This document shows, in pieces, positions 35,918 through 42,940 of a DNA stretch of 42,940 nt. Source of the DNA: Candidatus Nealsoniibacteriota bacterium. GTDB taxonomy: Bacteria > Patescibacteriota > Minisyncoccia > Minisyncoccales > PWPS01. Position 1 is the stretch's first letter; every line of letters begins with the position of its first letter. A program made the position numbers and the translations under genes. The stretch is taken from NCBI GenBank assembly GCA_003553505.1, contig PWEN01000043.1, forward strand, positions 1 to 42,940, read 5' to 3'. The notes below the pieces were generated by a model. It had not been told where the DNA came from. It saw only the letters and a program-made list of their open reading frames with translations, and did no database searches.

Positions 35918-37137
35918 AGAACTTCGAGCACGGAATACATCGGAAGAAGCATGGATATGGCAAAAAATCCTACAAAAACCCCCATCACAACCATTAAAGC
36001 AGGTTCAATAATAGAAGTAAGATTCTTTGTAAGTGCAAAAACTTCTTCTTCCAAAAAGTCCGCGGATTTTGATAGCACTTTCGATGTTTGTCCCGTCTCT
36101 TCGCCCACCTCTAAGACTTGCAACATAAGAGGAGAATAAAGATGGGAGTGCGATGAAAGAGCATCGGAAAGACTTCCTCCTTTTTTCACTTTTAGAATTG
36201 ACTGTGAGATAGCTTTCTTGAAATGACTGTTAGAGATATTGTCAGAAACGATCTCAAGTCCTCTTACTATCGGAACACCGGAAGAAAGGAGCGAGCTAAG
36301 TGTTCTGGCCGTATAAGCAGAGTTGCTCTTTTTTATTATAGAAGAAACAAGAGGAAGTTTTAAAAGCAAGAGATCTATCAAGTTTTTTCCTTTTTCCGTT
36401 TTCATTGTCCACCTTACAACAAAAAAAAGAATTAAAAGCAGAAAAGGGAATATCATCCAGGTGCTGGCCAAAACATCAGCAAACCCTATTATCATCCTTG
36501 TGGGGAGAGGCAGGGAAGCTCCCATAGAGTCAAATGTTTCTGTTAAGCGAGGAACCACAAATATCATCATTGCAAATCCAGCGATTATCATCATCACCAA
36601 AATAACGCAAGGATAGATGAGAGCTCCTTTTACTTTCGACTTCAGCTCGTGCTCTTTCTCCATCTGCTTTGTTAAAATACCAAGATTTTCCTCTATCGCT
36701 CCGGTTTCTTCTGAAAGACGAATAACGCTACGAAACATTTTAGAAAATATCTTGGGATGCATATCAAGTGCTTCAGAAAAGCTCTTCCCTTTGCTTATCT
36801 CTTCCTTTATCTGCAAAAGAGCACTTTTCATTTTCTCATTTCTTGTCTGTACGGAAAGTATGGAAAGTGTCCGGGAAAGTGAAAGCCCTCCGGAAAGCAT
36901 CATTTGAAGATTTCTTGTAAAAAAGATCTTATCCTTTAAAGAGACCCTTTTAGGAAAAAGAGAAACTTTCCTAAAAAGAACGGACTTATTGCTATCATCA
37001 AGTTCCTCCACCTTAACAAGAAAGAGATCTTCTTCGCGCAGTTTTTTGGCAAGCTCCTTTTTGTTTAATGCCTCCATTGTTCCGGAAACATCCTTCTCAT
37101 CCTCTTTTGATTTTGCAATGTAGTGATAACGAGGCAT
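35914..37137 (-). CDS. pilC: Type IV pilus platform protein PilC (GspF family)
   Basis: Two GspF repeats: FFTRNLQMMLSGGLSLSRTLSIL...VIRLSEETGAIEENL and YTARTLSSLLSSGVPIVRGLEIV...VLEVGEETGQTSKVL. Confidence 0.95.
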   Translation of the reverse strand: MPRYHYIAKSKEDEKDVSGTMEALNKKELAKKLREEDLFLVKVEELDDSNKSVLFRKVSLFPKRVSLKDKIFFTRNLQMMLSGGLSLSRTLSILSVQTRNEKMKSALLQIKEEISKGKSFSEALDMHPKIFSKMFRSVIRLSEETGAIEENLGILTKQMEKEHELKSKVKGALIYPCVILVMMIIAGFAMMIFVVPRLTETFDSMGASLPLPTRMIIGFADVLASTWMIFPFLLLILFFVVRWTMKTEKGKNLIDLLLLKLPLVSSIIKKSNSAYTARTLSSLLSSGVPIVRGLEIVSDNISNSHFKKAISQSILKVKKGGSLSDALSSHSHLYSPLMLQVLEVGEETGQTSKVLSKSADFLEEEVFALTKNLTSIIEPALMVVMGVFVGFFAISMLLPMYSVLEVL

Positions 37138-38882
37138 TACTCTATAAGAACTCTTAGAACTTCCTCTATGGAGGTGACTCCCTGTGCCGCTTTTATAATC
37201 CCATCTTCAAGCATCGTCACCATTCCTTGCTTTTTTGCTTCTTCCTCTATATTTCCAGATCCCGTCCTTTTTACAACAAGATCCCTTATCTCTTCTGTTA
37301 CAACAAGAACTTCACACACTCCCACTCTGCCCTTATAACCTTCCGGTGAATCACTCGTTTCTTGCGGACGATAAAACTTGACATCCTTCATTGTTTGATC
37401 CTCATTTATTACATTGTTCTCCTTTAAAAGCCAAGTCATTCTTTCTATATCACAGTACTTTGCAAGGTCTTCCACCTCCGCATCATTTAAGAAGTAACCC
37501 TCTTTGTGGGAATCCAATCTTCTTAGCAGTCTTTGCGCTATAATAATATTTAGTGTGGAGGAAACAAGAAAAGGCTCTACCTCCATATCAATTAGTCGCG
37601 GAGCAGCTCCCGCAGCATCAGTAGTATGTAAAGTAGAAAGCACCAAGTGACCGGTAAGCGCCGCATTTGTCGCCAAACGTGCCGTTTCATTGTCTCTTAT
37701 CTCTCCCACCATCAATACGTCCGGATCCTGTCTTACAAGAAAACGTAACCCGGCAGCAAAAGTAAGTCCTATCTTGGGGTTAACCTGTGTTTGGTTGATT
37801 CTTTTTACTTGATACTCTATCGGATCTTCAACAGTAGATATATTTACTTTGGGAGTATTTAAAACCTTCAACAAAGAGTAGAGCGTGGTAGTTTTTCCCG
37901 ATCCCGTGGGTCCCGTTACAAGTATCATGCCAGAGTTCTTTTTGAGACCCTCTTTCACCCTTTCAAGAGCTTCCTTTCTAAGTCCCGTCTCTTCCAAGTC
38001 CATCGCTTCCGCCGTTTCCGGAAGAAGACGCATAACAACCTTTTCGCCCCAAGAAACGGGCAGTATAGATACACGAAGAGAGTAGCGATAATCCTTCTTT
38101 CTGATCTTAAATCTACCGTCTTGCGGCAAGCGATGCTCATCCAGCTTAAGATTGGAAAGAACTTTTATGCGCGCCACAACCCCGGGAGCAATATTTATGG
38201 GAAGAGTCATTACATCCCACAAAACCCCATCAATTCTATAACGCACAAGCATCTCTGTCTCCTGAGGTTCTATGTGAATATCGGATGCCCTTCTTAAGAT
38301 AGCATGTTTTATAAGTATATCGACAACCTTTATCACGGGCATCTCTTTCGCTGTTCTCTCGAGATCCTCTCCCATCTCGCCTTCATCTAATATATCTTTT
38401 GCTTTTTCTTCGTCTTCCTCATCAACAACTTCTCCGATCTCCGTCTCCAAGCTCTCTTGATACTGATTTAAAACGTTCTTTATTCCCCCGGAAGTAGTCA
38501 AGCGCGGAAGTATCTTCATGCCAGTAGCTTTTTTGATAATCTCTATTACCCTCAAATCTTCAGGGTCTGTCATAGAAACCTCCAACGTCTCTCCTCTTTT
38601 TCTGAAGGGAACTACATTGTTCGCACGTGCAAAGTGTTCCGGGATAGTTTTTAATACTTCCGGAGAAACTTTTATCTTTTCTAGGTCAATAAAAGGAATT
38701 CCCAGTATGTGCGCCTTAATTCCTATTATTCTCTTCTCGTCAAGAAGATTATCGGCAACAAGCACATCTTCTATCTTTCTTTTCTTTTTACGTGCCTTGC
38801 TTTCCGCTTTTTCAAGCTGCTCTTTGCTTATAAGATCGAGATCGAGAAGAAAAGATTTCAGTTTTTCTGCTTCTATTTTCAT
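37137..38882 (-). CDS. pilB: Type IV pilus extension ATPase PilB (GspE family)
   Basis: SDIHIEPQE; GMILVTGPTGSGKTTTLYSLLK; STVEDPIEYQV; LRFLVRQDPDVLMVGEIRDNETA; TGHLVLSTLHTTDAA. Confidence 0.96.
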   Translation of the reverse strand: MKIEAEKLKSFLLDLDLISKEQLEKAESKARKKKRKIEDVLVADNLLDEKRIIGIKAHILGIPFIDLEKIKVSPEVLKTIPEHFARANNVVPFRKRGETLEVSMTDPEDLRVIEIIKKATGMKILPRLTTSGGIKNVLNQYQESLETEIGEVVDEEDEEKAKDILDEGEMGEDLERTAKEMPVIKVVDILIKHAILRRASDIHIEPQETEMLVRYRIDGVLWDVMTLPINIAPGVVARIKVLSNLKLDEHRLPQDGRFKIRKKDYRYSLRVSILPVSWGEKVVMRLLPETAEAMDLEETGLRKEALERVKEGLKKNSGMILVTGPTGSGKTTTLYSLLKVLNTPKVNISTVEDPIEYQVKRINQTQVNPKIGLTFAAGLRFLVRQDPDVLMVGEIRDNETARLATNAALTGHLVLSTLHTTDAAGAAPRLIDMEVEPFLVSSTLNIIIAQRLLRRLDSHKEGYFLNDAEVEDLAKYCDIERMTWLLKENNVINEDQTMKDVKFYRPQETSDSPEGYKGRVGVCEVLVVTEEIRDLVVKRTGSGNIEEEAKKQGMVTMLEDGIIKAAQGVTSIEEVLRVLIE

Positions 38883-38913
38883 AAACTTACTTTTATGCTA
38901 GCACAAAACAAAA

Positions 38914-38934
38914 GCCCGAGAAAGTATCTCGGGC
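38914..38934 (-). terminator. Rho-independent terminator downstream of the GYAWSDN-repeat gene
   Basis: GCCCGAGA-AAGTA-TCTCGGGC; minus-strand tail TTTTGTTTTG. Confidence 0.78.
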
Positions 38935-38946
38935 AAGTGCTTTTTG

Positions 38947-40152
38947 TTAGTTTTCAAAATACTCCGGAAACGGATGGCGTATCTCCCCCAGGTTCTCCTC
39001 TATCTTACAACTATACGAGAGACCGGGGTGATTAACGTCATTTGGGTTCTCGTAAGTGATCCTTAGCAAAGATATCTTTTCGTCTCCGACAGCTTCAACA
39101 TCAAAATACGTTTCTACGACAACCTCCTTTTCCACGGTATCCTCTACGCTCTCCTCTTCAGGATTTGCGTGTTCTCCGAAGTCAAACTCAAAGGTTCTCC
39201 TTAATTCATCTGTCATGCTCACCCCTTCTTCTTGCACATCATCTTTGCCTGTAAACTCTATCATCTCTTCAAAGTGTATTGTTTCCGGACTCCATGAAAG
39301 TTCAGGTTGAGGATAGGGACGTGCTAAGTTGGAAAAAGTACATTCGTTTACATCAGAGTAAAGTCCATGCTCGTTTTTAACTTGTATAGTGCAATCAAAG
39401 GTTGTTCCCCACTCTTGCGATCCATCCCAGTCATTGGGAGATATTGTGGTTTCCGTCACGTCTCCATCCTCTAGAAAGATACTTTCTTCTATGCTTCCGT
39501 AGGCCGTTTCTATCTTATACCCCTCCGCATCAGCTCCCAACGGGTCGCTGTACTCCCATACAATGGTAGGCACAGAGTGCTCTCCGACACACTGATTGTC
39601 TTCTCTAAACTCCACATCCACATCGGAGGGCGGATCAGGAGGAAGCACCAAGAAAACATTATAATCACTCTCTTGACACTCATCTTCATTTTCACAGTCA
39701 AAGCTGGCCCATCCAATGGTCCTGTCTCCCCATCCGTATCCTGTAAAACGGTTCCCTTCCAGCTCTATATCGGAAAGGGAGATCCACTCTCCGTTACTCA
39801 AAACTTTCGCCCATCCGGAAACATCACCTGATCCATCTATTACTGCTTCACAGTCGCCATCAGGACACCCTTCAAGATCATCGGACTCAAAGCTTATCCA
39901 GCCAACATTATCCGACCAGGCATATCCGGAGAGAGATTCCGTGATACTGTTAAAATAAACTCCGTAATCAACCCCTTCTCCGGAATCGTAGGTATTAAAG
40001 CAAGAAAAACTTATCCATCCGATATTATCCGACCAGGCATATCCTCTTACATTTCCGGGATCACATCCACCACCTCCCGAAACAAGAGAGAAGGACACCA
40101 TCAAAAACAAGAAAACAGTTAAAAAAGAAAAAATGGATATTTTTTTAGACAT
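38947..40152 (-). CDS. Secreted protein with GYAWSDNxGWISF repeats and PKD-like C-terminal region
   Basis: Signal peptide; GYAWSDNIGWISFSCFN, GYAWSDNVGWISFES, GYGWGDRTIGWASFDC. Confidence 0.78.
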   Translation of the reverse strand: MSKKISIFSFLTVFLFLMVSFSLVSGGGGCDPGNVRGYAWSDNIGWISFSCFNTYDSGEGVDYGVYFNSITESLSGYAWSDNVGWISFESDDLEGCPDGDCEAVIDGSGDVSGWAKVLSNGEWISLSDIELEGNRFTGYGWGDRTIGWASFDCENEDECQESDYNVFLVLPPDPPSDVDVEFREDNQCVGEHSVPTIVWEYSDPLGADAEGYKIETAYGSIEESIFLEDGDVTETTISPNDWDGSQEWGTTFDCTIQVKNEHGLYSDVNECTFSNLARPYPQPELSWSPETIHFEEMIEFTGKDDVQEEGVSMTDELRRTFEFDFGEHANPEEESVEDTVEKEVVVETYFDVEAVGDEKISLLRITYENPNDVNHPGLSYSCKIEENLGEIRHPFPEYFEN

Positions 40153-40164
40153 ATTTAAATATTT

Positions 40165-40692
40165 TTATTTTACCTCTACCTTTGCCAATATATCGCCCTT
40201 ACCCACAAGACCAAATCTACTACTATCCAATGCACTCTGAGTATTATCTCCAAAAAGAAGATAAGCTCCCTTTGGAATAACACCTTCATGGTTTTCTTCG
40301 TACAAAGCAATCATCTTCTCGCTTCCCTCGTGTAAAAAATAAGGATCTTCTTCGCTATTTCTTAAAATCTCTCCATTCACCAAAATATACCATCTCTTAT
40401 CTTCTCTTTGCAATTGAAAACTGTCTCCCGGGACTCCCTTTATGGATTTAATGAGCAAATTCTCGTTTCCAGTATATTGATACAGGATAATATCACCTCT
40501 TTTTATTTCATAGCACTCATAGTACCCGAAAAGAGCTTTTACAACATCGCCTTCGCTTATAAGCGGATACATGGAAGAGCCTCTTACAGTCTTAAGCTCT
40601 TCTTTCAGCTCACACCCGTTCGAGTCATGCAGATAAAGCACAAAAGCAAAAAGAGCAACAAAGCCAACAAAAACAGTAATTATCTTCCTCAT
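40165..40692 (-). CDS. lepB: Signal peptidase I (S26)
   Basis: RGSSMYPLISEGDVV (catalytic Ser), NLLIKSIKGVPGDSFQL (catalytic Lys), LFGDNTQSALDSSRFG. Confidence 0.9.
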   Translation of the reverse strand: MRKIITVFVGFVALFAFVLYLHDSNGCELKEELKTVRGSSMYPLISEGDVVKALFGYYECYEIKRGDIILYQYTGNENLLIKSIKGVPGDSFQLQREDKRWYILVNGEILRNSEEDPYFLHEGSEKMIALYEENHEGVIPKGAYLLFGDNTQSALDSSRFGLVGKGDILAKVEVK

Positions 40693-40704
40693 TTAAAACA
40701 AACT

Positions 40705-40995
40705 TTACTCCCTCTCTTTTCTCAGCGACTCCAGTTCTTCTATTTGCTTTTGAACGTCTTCGTCCGTGGGAGGGGTATAGTCCTCTCCTCTTCTCTCGTT
40801 CACTATGTTGTTTAATTCCTCTAATTGCTGCTTTTCCTCTTCGGTAAGAAGCTCTTCATCCTCCTCTTCTTCAACCACCTCCTCATCTTCCTCTTTTGGC
40901 AGATCAACGTCATAGTACATCTTATAAACAAAAAAGGCGGAAAAAGCCAAAAGCAAGACAACAACCACCAGAACTATTACTTTATTTTTACTCAT
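40705..40995 (-). CDS. Small N-terminal TM protein with acidic coiled-coil tail
   Basis: MSKNKVIVLVVVVLLLAFSAFFVYKMYYDVDLPKEEDEE... Confidence 0.65.
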   Translation of the reverse strand: MSKNKVIVLVVVVLLLAFSAFFVYKMYYDVDLPKEEDEEVVEEEEDEELLTEEEKQQLEELNNIVNERRGEDYTPPTDEDVQKQIEELESLRKERE

Positions 40996-41025
40996 GTTTT
41001 TATAGTTATATTATCTATTGTTTTA

Positions 41026-41053
41026 ATTATCCACATACGAGAGGAGGTGTCAA
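41026..41053 (-). promoter_or_regulatory. Promoter for the 96-aa/lepB/GYAWSDN operon
   Basis: Minus strand TTGACA (41053-41048), 16-nt spacer, GATAAT (41031-41026). Confidence 0.6.
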
Positions 41054-41064
41054 ACTTTTTATTC

Positions 41065-41092
41065 TTGACAATTTTAAATAATTATGTATACT
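41065..41092 (+). promoter_or_regulatory. Sigma70-type promoter for the InlB-repeat surface protein
   Basis: TTGACA (41065-41070), 16-nt spacer, TATACT (41087-41092). Confidence 0.7.
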
Positions 41093-41393
41093 ATTACCAT
41101 AATCACAAAGGAGGGAAGATTATAAGGAGGGAAAATTAAAAACAGATCTTTTGGAGCCCAGAGCTTTTGCTATCTGGAGTTTATTTTTGTTTTGCCGGAA
41201 AAATAATTCTTCCGAAGACAAAAACCTTAATTTTACGAGAAAAAGAAAGATAGGACAAAGATAGGACACAGGAACAAACTCGTAAAATATCTGTAAATTG
41301 GAGTACACTAATTACTCCTGCGGTAGTGTTTACCTACTTAAGCACTATGGACACTATATTTAAGAACTAGACTATTAAGAACTAAACACAAAA

Positions 41394-42940
41394 ATGATTA
41401 AAAAAATTACAAACTTGATTCTTCTGCTAACGCTAGTGTGCGGAGGTCTTTTGTTTGCAGGGCAAGAATCTTTTTCTGCTTTTAATGATGAAAAGCAGAT
41501 TGAGAACAATGTTCTTGCTTTTGGAGTAATCGACTTCAAGTTGAGCCCATCAAGTCTTGCTTGGGATCTTGATTCCACCAACGAAAATCCAACAAAAACG
41601 ATTCAGATCGAAGATGTTGGTGATCTTGAGTTTGAGTACAAAATGGAAGCGGAAACAAAATTGGAATCATGTGATGATCTTGAGATAAGAGTTGATCGTA
41701 TAGGAGATGAAGATCCCTACTATGAAGGCTCTTTGGGTGATTTTGCCAACACTGACAGCGTTCTTCTTTCCGAGGAAAACAAAGATGATTGGGAAATCAC
41801 ACTAATGAATGGAGATTTTGAAGATAAAACCTGCGAATTTGACTTCGTTTTTAGCGCTTGGCATGTTGAATCAGAAGGACCAAGCAACGGCTTTAGTCGT
41901 GAAAGAAAAGTAAGCAATACCGTTAATCTAAAAACATTTGATCTAACGATAGGAACAGAAGGCAAAGGAAGTACAGACCCTGACCACGAAGGATCGCCAT
42001 ACACCTATAAGGCAGGAGAGACAGTTACTGTAACTGCAACTGCTGATGATGGATGGAAATTTAGCGAGTGGATAGGAGACTGTGAAGACCCCTCTGGTGA
42101 GGTTTGTGAGATAGAGATGACGGAAGATAAAGAGATAACGGCTTCTTTTGAGAAAAAAGAAAAAGAAAAGTTTTCTCTAGTAATACAGACAGAAGGCAAA
42201 GGAAGTACAGACCCTGACCACGAAGGATCGCCATACACCTATAAGGCAGGAGAGACAGTTACTGTAACTGCAACTGCTGATGATGGATGGAGATTTAGCG
42301 AGTGGATAGGAGACTGTGAAGACCCCTCTGGTGAGGTTTGTGAGATAGAGATGACGGAAGATAAGAACGTGCTAGCTAAATTCAAAGAATTAAACGATTT
42401 TGCTGTAGAAGTTAATCGCCCCGCAAGAGGAAGAGTTTTCATACTGGGAGACCCGATAGACATAGAGTGGAAAACTTCTAATGCAAGCAATGATCCTGAA
42501 GATCATGAGGTAGAAATCTGGATCTGTGACACAATACCAGAAAGCGAATTTGATGAAAGTGAAGAAAGACACACTATAGTAGAAGGTGATTACTATGAGT
42601 GTCTTCATGAGATAGTAGACAGAGAAAGTGAAGTAGACAATCCTTCAGGAGAAACGCACAACGTCTGGAACCTTCCTTCTTCTACTAGTGAAGAAATTGA
42701 TTATGGAACTGGAGCAGATCTTGTTTCAAGTGAACTTAGGATCAGGATAATAGTAACGGACGGCGAAAATAAGGCAGAAGGGGTTTCTGATAAGTTCTGC
42801 CCCCTCCCTTCCTATAACAACGATTCTGATGAAGATGTGAAGGATGAAGAGGAGGAAGATGGTGACACAGAGGAAGAGAAGAAAGATGAAGAGGAAGAAA
42901 AGAAAGACGACAGTGGAAGCTCCTCTGGCGGTGATGACAA
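41394..42940 (+). CDS. Secreted surface protein with TasA/camelysin-like N-terminus and two InlB-like B-repeats; incomplete at window edge
   Basis: MIKKITNLILLLTLVCGGLLFAGQESFSAFNDEKQIENNVLAFGVIDFKL; LTIGTEGKGSTDPDHEGSPYTYKAGETVTVTATADDGWKFSEWIGDCEDPSGEVCEIEMTEDKEITASF repeated; acidic tail runs off the window. Absent from the ORF track because it has no stop in the window. Confidence 0.85.
   Translation, partial: MIKKITNLILLLTLVCGGLLFAGQESFSAFNDEKQIENNVLAFGVIDFKLSPSSLAWDLDSTNENPTKTIQIEDVGDLEFEYKMEAETKLESCDDLEIRVDRIGDEDPYYEGSLGDFANTDSVLLSEENKDDWEITLMNGDFEDKTCEFDFVFSAWHVESEGPSNGFSRERKVSNTVNLKTFDLTIGTEGKGSTDPDHEGSPYTYKAGETVTVTATADDGWKFSEWIGDCEDPSGEVCEIEMTEDKEITASFEKKEKEKFSLVIQTEGKGSTDPDHEGSPYTYKAGETVTVTATADDGWRFSEWIGDCEDPSGEVCEIEMTEDKNVLAKFKELNDFAVEVNRPARGRVFILGDPIDIEWKTSNASNDPEDHEVEIWICDTIPESEFDESEERHTIVEGDYYECLHEIVDRESEVDNPSGETHNVWNLPSSTSEEIDYGTGADLVSSELRIRIIVTDGENKAEGVSDKFCPLPSYNNDSDEDVKDEEEEDGDTEEEKKDEEEEKKDDSGSSSGGDD
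41955..42364 (+). repeat. Direct repeat: two 176-bp copies (41955-42130 and 42189-42364), offset 234 bp (78 codons)
   Basis: Aligned by eye; one difference seen (GGATGGAAATTT vs GGATGGAGATTT). Confidence 0.92.

Noticed and set aside
41720-42490. Minus-strand ORFs with shared MYGDPSWSGSVLPLPSV sequences
   Set aside because: Antisense shadows of the duplicated InlB-like repeats, not a separate gene family.
1-42940. Genome-wide reassignment of TAA or TAG to explain the topA and rnr interruptions
   Set aside because: Several intact genes end naturally at TAA (pilB, D,D-carboxypeptidase) and TAG (pilT, pcm, 102-aa gene), and most ORFs are uninterrupted.
1-42940. CRISPR array, transposon, prophage, tRNA or rRNA
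   Set aside because: No spaced repeat array, transposase or phage genes, or cloverleaf/rRNA-like segments were recognised on reading; intergenic space is too small for most.

Overview
The window is gene-dense and mostly transcribed from the minus strand. Gene content looks like a Candidate Phyla Radiation/Patescibacteria-type bacterium (inference: PilBCMNO-type pilus without PilQ, many small secreted or membrane proteins, very short intergenic gaps). Recognisable blocks: topA and tgt; DUF389; RNase R; cold-shock protein; an HPP/voltage-sensor-like membrane fusion; cupin-type GPI; FIST; DUF1614; ychF; two D,D-carboxypeptidase-type proteins, one fused to an L,D-transpeptidase; a thiol-redox plus repair operon (microprotein, Trx, Trx-CcdA-like, trxB, rtcB, pcm); pilT; SIMPL; hydrolases; an HDAC-like deacetylase; a cupin/GT/GH13 sugar cluster; a type IV pilus operon; and a secreted-protein locus (GYAWSDN-repeat protein, signal peptidase I, InlB-like repeat protein cut by the window edge). 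The most notable anomalies are in-frame stop codons inside two conserved genes: TAA in topA and TAG in rnr. Both are followed by perfectly in-frame conserved sequence, and both are explainable as C-to-A changes on the plus strand. Other items: an L,D-transpeptidase/D,D-carboxypeptidase fusion, an HPP/voltage-sensor fusion, a probable leaderless 25-aa microprotein heading the redox operon, and back-to-back promoters with a ~300-nt structured leader before a surface-protein gene carrying a near-identical internal duplication. No tRNA, rRNA, CRISPR array or transposase was recognised. All assignments come from reading the sequence and motifs; no database search was run.
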